Assembly (NCBI RefSeq): GCF_040869045.1
Contig: NC_090322.1
Location: 80,251,675 to 80,315,674 of the forward strand
Direction of reading: 5' to 3'
DNA length: 64,000 bases
From: Eurosta solidaginis
Lineage: Eukaryota > Arthropoda > Insecta > Diptera > Tephritidae
In this document: positions 22,470 through 32,699 of the stretch, piece after piece
Layout: the number at the start of each line of letters is the position of its first letter
Position numbering within the stretch: the stretch's first letter is position 1
Notes under the pieces: model-generated
What the model saw: only the letters and a program-made list of their open reading frames with translations
Databases searched by the model: none
What the model was told of the DNA's origin: nothing
Program-made: the position numbers and the translations under genes

Positions 22470-23003
22470 AGCTGCTGTCTGTTGCAGATTTATATTCTTC
22501 CCACTTTCCTTTTTTGAAGTTTATGAAAGTTCGGTGACGATGAAGTCGGCGGTACGCTCGAACGAAATAAGTATGGGCAGGTGGTCGGATGCCAATGTTA
22601 CCATCGGCTGCCAGTTGACGCAGTTTACGAGTTCTGCGCTCACGATTGAGATATCTGGCGAGCTATGACAGCTTCCTACCATACGTGTGGGGGCGTCTCC
22701 GTTTATTGTGCAGAACGTCGTTTCTTCTATTTGATCCGCCAACATCTCACCCCTACTGTCCGCCCGCAAGTTTGAATGCCATAGGTCGTGATGGGCATTG
22801 AAATCGCCTAAGATAATGCGATTGTTGCCAGTGAGTAAGGCCTCGATATTAGGGCGGTATCCACTGGGGCAACAGGTGACAGGAGGGATGTAGATGTTGA
22901 TGATTTCTAGATTTGCATCGCCTGACCGAACAGATAGGCCTTGACGTTCTAAGACATTGTCCCTGCGGTCGATGCCAGGATCAAATATATAATATTGCAC
23001 AGC
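20176..23003 (-). mobile_element. LINE-A copy A7 (APE to C-terminus, inverted)
   Basis: A minus-strand copy starting in APE at 23003 (cut by S2) and ending in the last codons of the RT ORF at about 20176, lacking the three-prime UTR and tail. APE (22521-23006: VQYYIFDPGIDRRD, ILGDFNAHHDLWH, SDHLPI) is separated from the RT frame by two small deletions at about 22440-22540. Its RT is the least damaged in the window. Confidence 0.9.
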
Positions 23004-23242
23004 CATCCCGCCCTCCCCACCCCTAGTTCTATGAGGAACTTGGGGTCGCCAGAGCCTCGGCTGTTAATGAAACAGGATTCGCCACGGATAGGTGAGGTTG
23101 CCAATTGGGTTGGAGAAGCTATATATTGCGCTGGCAACCCCTTGAGACGGTTGCGCTACACAACCCCTTGAATCAGTTTTGTATTTAAGTCGCCTCTTAC
23201 GACAGGCATACCTACCGCGCGTATATTCTAAGCCCCCTAACC
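23004..23242 (-). mobile_element. S repeat copy S2, partial
   Basis: Matches S1 over its middle (GGTCGCCAGAGCCTCG, GATTCGCC, CAATTGGGTTGGAGAAGC) and extends beyond the S1 end with GTCGCCTCTTACGACAGGCA and TATATTCTAAGCCCCCTAAC. It lacks the CAA-tail side, being joined to LINE-A A7 at 23003. The extension is also present in S4, so a longer S form exists. Confidence 0.75.
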
Positions 23243-23486
23243 CGCCACCAGAAGGAGTCACTATCGTTTCCTACGCCGATGACTGCACAATAATGGCCAC
23301 AGGCCCTCGCGAAACCTGACATTATCACCGACTAAATCATCGGCGACCTTATTTACCACATGGACGTCCCAAATGTCGACCATTTTGAACATCCACGTAG
23401 ATGGCACTACTCTACCGACTGTCTTACACCCTGTGTGTGTGACGTTTGATCAGGATCTACATTTTTGTGAGCATGCAGTCGCAATT
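23243..23486 (+). mobile_element. LINE-A fragment A8 (RT palm, deleted)
   Basis: Plus-strand RT piece starting PPEGVTIVSYADDCTIMATG, then a deletion to the Ser/Thr-rich segment (MSTILNIHVDGTTLPT) and the thumb start VTFDQDLHF. It ends near 23486 at the edge of a gypsy fragment. About 240 bp, non-functional. Confidence 0.8.
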
Positions 23487-25098
23487 TGGCAAATGCTTAG
23501 ATTTACAATTTTTTACAAAGAGGCACTTGCAATTGTATGGGCCGTGCGAGACATTTGACATTGATAACAGAAAATAAACCGCTGGCTCAGATATTACATC
23601 CATCGAAATCCCTGCCGGTATTATGAATATCCCGAATGGCAAACTACGCTGATTTCCTGAGCAACTTTATTTTCGCTATAAAAAGTCTAAGGAAAATGGT
23701 AACGCAGATTACCTCTCCCGCTTACCGGGTTCTACAAATAAGCTAAAGCAACACAGCACGGTATATGGTGAGGAATTCGATAATTTTATGATACGACAGA
23801 TTAGCCAACTACCAGTTACAGCTCCACTTATCGCCCAAGAAACCCGTAGAGATCAAAGTTTAGGAAAAATATTTCAAATACCAGAAAAAGGTCAATGCCT
23901 CACTAGAGTGGAATACAAAGCCCCAGAATGCCAGTACCAAGTATCATTTGGCTGTCTTACATTCGAGCATCGGGTCGTTATTCCTTCTCCTACTCCTTCC
24001 TGCGAAAGTTATTACTTCAAGAATTACACAAGGCACGCCTGGGTGTTGTTAAAATGAAGAGAATCGCACGTTCTTTTATTTACTGGCCAGGTATCGATAA
24101 AGACATCGAGAATGGGGCTAAATCGTGCGAATATTGCGCAAAAATGCGAATAAACCACCGAAGTTCACCAATCATCATTGAGAGTACCCAAAAGGACCAT
24201 GGGAACAAATTCACATCGATTACGCAGGACCTGTCGAAGGTATGATACTGCTCATTATCACCGACGCTTACTCTAAGTGGCTAGAAGTCAAGACTACCAA
24301 CATAATGACCTCAACCGCTACAGTTACCTTTCTGGATGACGTATTTGCAGCGTATGGGGTCCCGGAAGTACTAGTTTCTGACAACGGAACTAATTTCAAG
24401 TCTGCTGAGTTCAAAGAATTCTTAAGCCAAGTAGGCGTCAAATACCATAAAACTACAGCCCCATATCACCCAGCCACAAACGGTCAAACGTTAATGTGCA
24501 AACGGTGAAAAATGCCTTAAAAGCAATGGGGACCACAATGAGAGCGTTAAAACAAAATATAAATGAGTTCTTACGGCAATACATAAATGCTCCACACAGT
24601 ACAACAGGCGAATCCCCACCAAAACTGTTCTTAGGGCGACGACTACGCACGCGCCTAGAGTTGTGTCCACCCGAAAACATTAACGAGCGAGTGGGCAAAA
24701 CAATTTATCCAAGAAAAAGACGGGTATCGCGAATTCGCAACTGGCGATTCGGTGTATTTCCTTTCGGGAAATCCACAGCAGAACAAGTGGCTCCGCGGTC
24801 AGGTAATAAGGCGCATGGGTGATCTGCACTACGAGATCTTATTCAACAACAAGTACTACAAGAGGCATGTAAACCAAATACCGGCTGCCGGCGCACCAAG
24901 CACCGAACAACCAAGTTACAGAGAGGACGGGGAAACTACATGCATGGCAACAACGGCAACACGAGAGAGTAGTAACAGAGCCAAGCCACACTCCGGGGAG
25001 CGAAAATATTAAACCACATATAGCTATTCCGATCATAGAGCGTACGAACACAGAAAATGATATCCGCGAAGTAAGTAGAACCTTACCTAATAGAAATG
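23487..25098 (+). pseudogene. Ty3/gypsy pol fragment: RNase H end and integrase
   Basis: Plus-strand pieces of a gypsy-type polyprotein. Seen: the end of RNase H (YKEALAIVWAVRD), the ADYLSRLPG linker, the integrase zinc-binding region (LHKARLGVVKMKRIARSFIY, CEYCAKMR), then the core with IITDAYSKWLEV and VSDNGTNFKSAEF. The conserved Glu block after YHPATNGQ is lost by a small deletion, so the catalytic triad is incomplete. A C-terminal part follows at 24496-25012. Several frameshifts. It resembles the CsRn1/Kabuki-like branch, low certainty. Both ends are broken and no LTR is seen. Confidence 0.8.
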
Positions 25099-25879
25099 AG
25101 TTACCATCGGCTGCCAGTTGACGCAGTTTACGAGTTCTGCGCTCACGATTGATATATCCGGCGAACTACCCTACGTGTGGGGGCCGTCGCGGAGACCAGA
25201 ACACCGTCCATGGCAGGAGCCGCATTGGGCGGATGTCGCAAACATATATATTCTGTGCTGGCAAACGGTGCAAAGGGAGGTAGGGACTAAGAGTCTGTTT
25301 CCCTGACCTACAAAATTGCTGCCGGAAAAGAGGGGGTAGAAGACGGAGGCAGGGGCTGATGCTCGGCATTGCTCCCGACTCTACTACGGAGATGAGTGGG
25401 AGCAGCTGTGTGAGTTGGTGGCGCCGTGGAGCGTGATCAGCAGAGATACTTGTGGCTTGCTGAGCAGCAGGGCTACTGGAAGGTAGTGGAGGGGGGGGGG
25501 GGGGCGCTAAGGCGTAGACTACAGGACGCCTTAGGGCGTGAACAGCAAGGAGCCACAAACGATTTATAGAAGTTACGTGGACGTCTGGTTTTGAGATCTA
25601 GCCCAGAACAACCTGTCCGATGCAACCATCCCTTCACGAGACACACTGACAAGAGTATGACCGTCCTAAAAAGATTCTTTTCCGGCAGATGCAGCAAAAC
25701 GATTTCTCAGGACCGGGGTCAGGAGACGGACCCGGTTTGGGTTCGATACCTTCCCGGAGCAAGAGAATATGGAGCAGTCCCGCTGCAAGGAGCTGCTGGG
25801 AGGATGAAAATTTGTGGGAGGGACGCAACAAATTAAATGGGGTTACACTGAAATGACAGTCCTTGGTCGGGAAAAATCC
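25099..25879 (-). mobile_element. LINE-A fragment A9 (APE scrap plus N-terminal region)
   Basis: Minus strand. A short APE piece (25099-25185) is joined to the zinc-finger region: finger 2 (about 25190-25290), the linker with a long G run (25493-25504), finger 1 and the 2A-like region (25634-25870). The 2A-like motif reads GIEPKPGP (25727-25750), with Lys replacing the essential Asn. The five-prime end is fused to S3 through shared GCTCCGGTA. Confidence 0.85.
25727..25750 (-). other. 2A-like motif with Asn-to-Lys change, copy A9
   Basis: Codons for GIEPKPGP. Asn is needed in the NPGP core of 2A peptides, so this copy is predicted inactive, unlike A2, A3 and A12. Confidence 0.7.
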
Positions 25880-26140
25880 CGGTACGCTCCGGTAACAAAG
25901 CACCATTAAGGTACTAGCCCGACCGTCTCGGGAACGATTTATATGACCACATTAAACCTTCAGGCCATCCCTCCCTCCCCACCCTCTTAGTCCAAGAGGA
26001 GCTTAGGGTCGCCAGAGCCTCGTCTGTTTATGAAACAGAATTCGCCGTGGGTAGGTGAGGTTGTCAATTGGGTTGGAGAAGCTATATATTGCGCTGGCAA
26101 CCCCTTGAGAGGGTTGCGCTACACAACCCCTTGAATCCCA
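25880..26140 (-). mobile_element. S repeat copy S3
   Basis: About 260 bp matching S1 (CGACCGTCTCGGGAACGATT, GGTCGCCAGAGCCTCG, CAATTGGGTTGGAGAAGC). Its right end, CCCCTTGAATCCC at 26128-26140, is the same as that of S1, which supports this as a true five-prime terminus. The tail side is replaced by LINE-A copy A9. Confidence 0.75.
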
Positions 26141-27800
26141 GAAGCATGGAGTCTCAGCTACAAGTGGCATGCTAAAGGACTGCTTAGCAGCTTTGTCGGC
26201 TAGCTCATTGCCTGTTATCCCCACGTGACCTGGTATCCATAGGAGATTACACGCTATGTATATTAACTCCGCTCAGTACAAATCTGCGAGCTTCACTGTG
26301 TTCGTCAGTCGACGCTTTAAGCACACTTAAACTATCCGAGGTAATTACCGCCCGTCTGTTGTTACTTGCTGCGTGGTGCAGCGCGAATTTGTTTGCTGAT
26401 AGTTCTGCATTAAATATACCAGCATGTGGCGATACAAGAGCTTGATGGATTGTTTTGTAGATCCCATCAATCAGCTGTTCCACTACGCCATATGTCGGTG
26501 TTTCTCTAAGAAGAGAGCCGTCGGTGAAATAAAATACATTAGTTGGATGTCTTGCTTTATAGTGTAAGAACGTTTGATTGTACACCTCCGGATATGTATT
26601 GTTTTTCTTTACGACGCTCATTGAGAGGTGCATTGAGATGTTTGTGGTGGTTTCATACTTGTCTGGTGGTATTGGTGTGTGTATGTCAAGAAGGTGCTTG
26701 GAAATAACTTGAATACGGTAAGTGCTTCTGTAGGTCTATAGGTTATGCTTTGGGCTGGTGAAGAAACTCGAGAATGCCTTGTATAGGCGATGTAAGGTAG
26801 TTACAATGGCTTTGGCAGCTAATTTTCCTGAATAACTATGGACAAGTCGTTGTAGCATGCTTCGAATTTGGCGGCTATTGTTGGTGTCGCTTTCAAAAAA
26901 TAATTTACGGCTGTATTTATTTTGTTTATATTAGCATCGGATGCCCATACATTGGGATGCAGTCGTTTAGAACTCCTTCGGTGAATGCCCTGCATATGTT
27001 TATTGCAATGTTAATGTGAGGACCTTTATAACTGGTGCATATTATTTTAAGTAAATTATGTACCCCGCCGAGTTTTGCTATGAATGCTTTTACATGCTTA
27101 TTCCATCATCGTTTCTCAGGGTGATGGAGGTAGTACTATATTTTCTCTTTCTACCGATTGCAAAGCTTGAGTTTTGTTACCTGAGATGACCACTCCTGTT
27201 CCCAGCGCCCATTCATAAATAATTCTGTCAAGTTCATTTAGGTTTTCACATACTTTTGCGGGTGTCCCTGATGCAAGTGCGAAGATGTTATCTGTGTATA
27301 TGCCTATGTAGTGTACCCCATTTACCTGACGCAACTCCGTTCTCAAGATTATAGCTCCTAAACGTATAACCATCTACTCTAACCGCAATTCTTCTATTGG
27401 AAAGAAAAGAAAAAGCAAATTTTAGGAGAGTTTTGGGTGGACCCCATTCGTGTAGTTCTTTTAATACGTAAGTGTATACTACCCGGTCAAAAGCTTTCTC
27501 GAGGTCTTCGGATATACATAAGTACACAGTGCTTTTGGGCTGTTAAATTTTTCTTTATATCTGTTTCGATCTGAGGACAGAGTGTATGTACTCCACTGTG
27601 TTCCATGTAGGCGTGTTGTATTTTTAGGAGTTTTCATTCGAATGCTTTCCATAGTATACGTGTAACGATTTTGTCGAAAAGTTTCGACAGTATAGACAAT
27701 AGCGAAATGGAACGATAAGCTTCGGTGGAATTTTGGTTTTAACCAACCTTTGGTATGGGTATTAGGACGGCTTGTTTCCATTCGTGTGGATATTTTATTT
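26141..27800 (-). mobile_element. I-type LINE, degenerate (RT and RNase H)
   Basis: Minus-strand remnants: RT N-terminal motif EWKQAVLIPIPK near 27780, DLEKAFDRV (27480-27527), a decayed catalytic box IYTDNIFALASG (27290), then RNase H with FYFTDGSLLRE, AELSANKFALHHA and SDSLSVLKA (26247-26633) and the last block WIPGHVGITGNELADKAAK (26160-26250). RT plus RNase H on one strand fits the I group. Multiple frameshifts; the RT-RNase H spacer (26640-27110) has no long frame. It is five-prime truncated near 27800 and cut by S3 at 26140. Confidence 0.75.
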
Positions 27801-28261
27801 AAATGCTCTTTAAATGTTCTTTATTTTTTTTTTTTTTAATTATGCAAAGGCGCCATTTAAATTTATTATATAACTTTTCATTTAGTGTTTTGTTTTAGTA
27901 ACTTCGTGAATTCGGTGATGCAAAATCGGCGTTGAGCTGGCATTGAAAGCGCCTGTTTTTTTTAACGGTTAGAAAGAGTTAAATTTCGCAATTGAGTTCT
28001 TATAACTGGGAGGGATGCGCATCCGTTGATACCCCTTTCGACCACACCGAACCAATTTTCGACATGAACAATAAATGGGCTAGACAATCTTAAAAGAGTA
28101 GAAAATACAGATGTGGTCAACTAAGTAGAGCCAACGTACACTTTCTTATTCTCTCTTAACGTTTCATTATTTTCTCTTGGATAACAGACATTTTTCGCCC
28201 TTTTATAGAGATTGTGAGTCGTTGAATGAGATACCGCTTGATTGAAAATATTGCGATGGTT
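27801..28261. other. Spacer, no recognised feature
   Basis: AT-rich with a T run at 27825-27838. No open frame, no inverted repeats and no similarity that I recognise to the neighbouring elements. Confidence 0.4.
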
Positions 28262-28352
28262 TTATTTATTTATTTATTTATTTATTACAGCTTATAAGCC
28301 TAGATTAATAACTCCATATCACATACTACATATTATATGAAATCTCTTCTAT

Positions 28353-29883
28353 CTATCTTATTGCAGTTGTACGACAATATAATATTAATTTCTTTTTAAA
28401 TACATTCAGCTCTTCACAGTTTCTTATATCTATAGGAAGTTCATTAAATCTTTTTAATCCTTTGTAAAATAAGTTGAGCTGTCCGCTTTCTGTGGAAAAG
28501 AGCGGAAGCCTAAAATTATTCTTATTTCTAGTATTAATATTGTGAATATCTTTTTGGTATGCAATATTATTGCTCAAATACTCCGGTAAATTCCCTTTTT
28601 TAATATTAAAAACAAAAATCATTACAAAATAAAGTATACGCTGTTTAACACTAAGCCATTGTAATATGTTCAGCATATCACTTGTTGGAGTATCATGTTC
28701 CTTATTTAATATAAATCTCATCGCCTCATTTTGCATTTATTGTAAGCTATCTATTATGTTATCTGCCACCAGAAACAGTATGGTAGGGCAGTAAGTAAAA
28801 TGGGGCTCCACTATAGTTCTATATACTAAGATCTTGTGCTTCTTCGATACGTATTTACATGACCTGTACAGGAAACCTATTTTTTTTAGCAATCTTTTTC
28901 TTAAGACCATTTATGTGGTCTTCAAATTTCAATCTATTATCAATAACTATACCTAAATAGTTTAGTTTTGACACTTCCATAAGTACACTGTTGTCTATTT
29001 TTAGTTCATAACTGTTACTAACGGGGGTTCCACTCAGAATCATATACTTGGTCTTATCGGCATTTATCTTTAATTTGTTTTGGCACGTCCATAGGTATAT
29101 ATTATCTAGGTCTGATTGCATTTTTTGCATAGCTATATTAAAATTTGTATCGCTTATCAAAATGAGAGTATCATCTGCAAACAACTTTAAGTTACAATGC
29201 TTTACTGATTTAATTATATCATTTATATATATTTTTAACAATATTGGTGCAAGTACTGATCCTTGTGGAAGGCCAATATCGACTGGTGTTTCATTTGAGA
29301 GAAATGTTCCATTTACTAGTGTTCTTTGGCGACGATTTGAGAAGCAACTTTTGAACCATGCAAGCGCTTTATCTCTCACTCCAATGCTGTAAAGTTTTTC
29401 TATCATAATTTGTTGAGATATTGTTTCGAACGCTCGTTTTAGGTCTAAGAATACCGCAATTACAAAATTTTTTTTATTAAGTTGGTTTTTCCATTCAAAA
29501 ACAATTGAGTTTAAAAGAGACTCGCAAGAATATTTTTTTCGAAAACCAGATTGCTCTGGTATTACAATTTTGTTCAACTCCAGGTACTGTCCCAGCTGTT
29601 CTTTTACAATTGATTCAATGATTTTTTCATCGGCCGGCAAGGTATTTATGGGTCGCATTTCATTAGATTTTATAGTATTTTTAACTTTTTGAATAGGTAT
29701 AACTGTTGTTAGCTTCCAAAAGTCTGGCATTGTACCAGTTCTGAAGCTTTCATTAATAATATTCGCATAAAAGTATCCCGTGTACATAACAGAGTCTTTA
29801 ATTGCACCTTCCGTAATAAGATTATTTTCGCCTATCTTATGTTTAAACTTCTTAACAATTTGTGTCACTGTATCGACAGTCAC
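28353..29883 (-). pseudogene. Jockey/CR1-type LINE: reverse transcriptase
   Basis: The frame 28855-29883 (342 codons) encodes an RT with EMRPINTLPADEKIIESIV, EQSGFRKKYSCE, FLDLKRAFETIS, GLPQGSVLAPILLKIYIND and an intact LFADDTL catalytic box, then KLNYLGIVIDNRLKFEDH. A frameshift near 28850 separates the C-terminal region (28353-28736: LQWLSVKQRILYFVM, LPIDIRNCEELNVFKKKL). It would copy the element RNA. The catalytic core looks intact. Confidence 0.85.
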
Positions 29884-31090
29884 TTTATAAAGTTATTTGT
29901 GACTATTTCAATGTCATTGTTTATATCTTTTATACTCTTAACGAAAAATATATTAAGATTATTAGATATATCTTTTCCATCTTCATATACTTTATTATCG
30001 ATTTCGACCTTTTTAATTAGAGATTTTTCTTTTTTCAAATTTACAGTGTCTTTTAGACATTTCCACATTTGTTTACTGTTTTTGCTATTTAACGAAATTT
30101 TATTTTCTAGGTATTTAGTCTTCTTAATTTTAATTAATTTTTTGTATTGCCTGTTTATAGTTTTATACTGTACCCAGTCACCGTTTATTTGACAAATTTT
30201 ATACAAGCTATTCTTACACTTATATAAGTCTGTTAGCTCTCGATCATACCATTTGTTCATGCTCTCGATCATACCATTTGTTCATGAGTTTTACTTCAAC
30301 TTGTTTTTCAAAAGATAAACATTTCATGGCTTGAGCCATAACATCATTTATTATTCGAACTTTTTCTTCGACTGATACCATATTCATTAAACTCAGGTTA
30401 TAGTTTCGGAATATATTCCAAAGATTCTCAGCACTGTAGTATTCCCATGAGGTTATACACTTTTTTAAACGCATTTGGTATTCTTTCTCTGATATCAGAT
30501 TAAACCTAATTGTTTCGTGGTCAGATATTTTATTATCTTCAAGTCTCACACAATTAATGTTATCACTATTAGAGTATAATAAATCAATCCTTGTTTGGGA
30601 GGTTTCTGTGATTCGGGTATTGAAATCTATTTTTTGGGTCATGCATACATTTGCTAGAGTGTCATTTAAGCTATTTCGAATTGTAGTATTTCTGTTCATG
30701 TCTATATTGAAATCTCCTACAAGAATATTACTCTCAGTTGGTACAAATTTCACTAAAATACTTTCATTTAAGTAATATATAAAATCAATGTCATTACTAT
30801 TGGGTGAATGATATAATACTCCGACACACCATTTTGTACCACTGTTCCTTATTTTAATAATTATACACCACACATTTTGGCTTATACTGCTGTATATTAC
30901 CTTATATTCTATTGTTTCATGCACGTATATAAGTACACCGCCAGTATGTCTGCTGTGCGAGTCACATCTATCTACATTCGGAACATAACACAATAAATGG
31001 ATTTTTTTCATATATTAGCATTTCAAGTTCATATTTGTTAGCTAAGATGCTATTTATATTAAGATATATGCCTAATAGTTGCTATTTACG
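29880..31090 (-). pseudogene. Jockey/CR1-type LINE: APE endonuclease
   Basis: The frame 30244-31011 carries GGVLIYVHETIEY, ILVGDFNIDMNR (catalytic Asp/Asn) and ISDHETIRFN. The N-terminal block with ILNINSILANKYELE lies at 31015-31080, and the Glu-containing motif after it seems lost in a small deletion. A direct 25-bp duplication at about 30236-30285 shifts the frame, splitting off the RT linker (29880-30272). Confidence 0.8.
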
Positions 31091-32353
31091 GTTTGGCTTT
31101 TTTGTTGGCAGTATTTTGTATATGCCGGGCATTTAACACTAAATGCAGAATGATTCACGTCAACGTCTAATAACTTTTTTTGCACTAGTTCGTAGCAATT
31201 AACACATTTTATTACTTCAGACTTACAGTCTTTTTCTTCATGTGCACCACCGCACTTTACGCAGGCAATTTTGTTCGTACATTCACTGGCTTTGTGTTGA
31301 AAGCCTAAACATTTAAAACATCTTAGTACGTTGTAATATTCGAACACTCTGCAACTATCGTACTCTATTTTGATTCTTCTTTTCGCAATTAACAACTCGC
31401 ATGTATCAAAATCACTCTCTAAAAGTACATAATACCTTTCTTCGCGTTTGTTTTTATCCTCATATACTTTTATTATTTTGATAACATTGCTGTCATCCAT
31501 TTCATTTTGTTTTATTAAACATTCAACAATTCTTTCTTCGCGTAGTTTACTTGTTAGGCCCAACACTTTAACCATTTTCTTTTTTGTTTGGTTTCTTATC
31601 TTTTCAACTTCGTATTTTTCACCGATCTGTTCACTGATTTTCTTTTGCACTGTTTCTAATGCATTTCCATCAGCGCATTCAACAATTATGCCGCCACTGT
31701 TTATTGCTCTCACATCTTTAATAAGGCATTCTGTCGGCTCAATGACCGATTTAAGAGCATTTTTTGTTTCTTTGTTATTTTTCTTTGCATTCCCTTTTGG
31801 TTTAATAACTACTTTGTTGACTTGCTGCTTGTGCATATGTCGGTTTGTTATTAACATTGCTCTCCACATTTATTGCATTCAAATTAGTTGTGCTCTGTTC
31901 GTTCGGTAATTTACTCTTTGCGATGTTATTGTTTAGCTCTTTGGTCACTTCTTGAACTATTTGTTTTTTCATTTCATCATATTTCGCTTGTAGCTGTTGG
32001 TCTAATATAACACTAAGTTCATTTACTATGTCGCTCTTAAATTTTTGACGCTTCCTATTAAAAATATCATCAACAATTTCCTTCACATCGTTTTTCTTCA
32101 ATTTATTTTGTTCGGATTTTTAAATTACATGTTTTATTTCCAAAAATTTCATGTTAGTGCTAGATAAGCTACATTCATTGCAAAACCATTTAATGTTAAG
32201 GTTTTCATTTAAAACTTTTAATTCTGCTCTCTTAATATTACTGCATTTAAGGCAATAGCTTTTACCGCAGCCCCCATGACACTCCACGATTTCATCTATG
32301 AGCGACAATTTCGCTGTGCAATCACAACACTCGGAAGGCATGTTAAACGGCAC
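31072..32353 (-). pseudogene. Jockey/CR1-type LINE: ORF1 (PHD-like finger, coiled coil, knuckles)
   Basis: Three consecutive frames. 32120-32353: a start at 32353 and a PHD-like finger (CCDCTAKLS, CHGGCGKSYCLKC, WFCNEC). 31802-32101: a Lys/Glu-rich helical stretch likely to be a coiled coil (LQAKYDEMKKQIVQEVTKEL). 31072-31869: an RRM-like region followed by CFKCLGFQHKASEC, CVKCGGAHEEKDC and CVNC knuckles. Such ORF1 proteins coat the element RNA. Two breaks of frame are needed to read it through, so it is a pseudogene. Confidence 0.8.
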
Positions 32354-32360
32354 TTTAGAT

Positions 32361-32649
32361 ATTATTTATATAAAATAATTTCCACTGATTTTCAATAAAA
32401 TTTATTATTATAAAATAGAGTCACTCTCTCTTACTTCTTTAAAGCTATCACTTTAGATAATTTATATCACATAAGATATATTTTTCACTGACATCCATTA
32501 TGCAAAGAAAAGATTGAACGTAATTAAAAAAAAAAACGTTAGTAGTGCATTATTGCTTAGACAGCTTAATAGAGCCTTTTCGATAATTTTAAAATTCTAA
32601 ATAAACAAAAGCAGTAAAAATCCTTTATTCCAGTAAGTAGATAAGAGCA
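32361..32649. other. AT-rich spacer, no recognised feature
   Basis: May include the five-prime UTR of the LINE ending at 32360 and the unrecognised left end of the Tc1-type element. An A run lies at 32525-32536. No coding frame. Confidence 0.4.
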
Positions 32650-32699
32650 TTACGAAATAAAATATTGTTGCTGTTGAATTTCATAGTCTCACGTTTGGC

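Larger units (their letters stand above)
28262..32360 (-). mobile_element. Jockey/CR1-superfamily LINE, near full length
   Basis: A minus-strand element of about 4.1 kb with an AAAT-type tail at 28262-28286. From 32353 down: ORF1 (N-terminal PHD-like finger, coiled coil, CCHC knuckles), APE, RT. There is no RNase H. The layout is complete, but frames are broken in ORF1 (about 31802-31869 and 32102-32120), APE and the C-terminus. It is unrelated at fine scale to LINE-A. The five-prime UTR boundary is not resolved. Confidence 0.8.
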
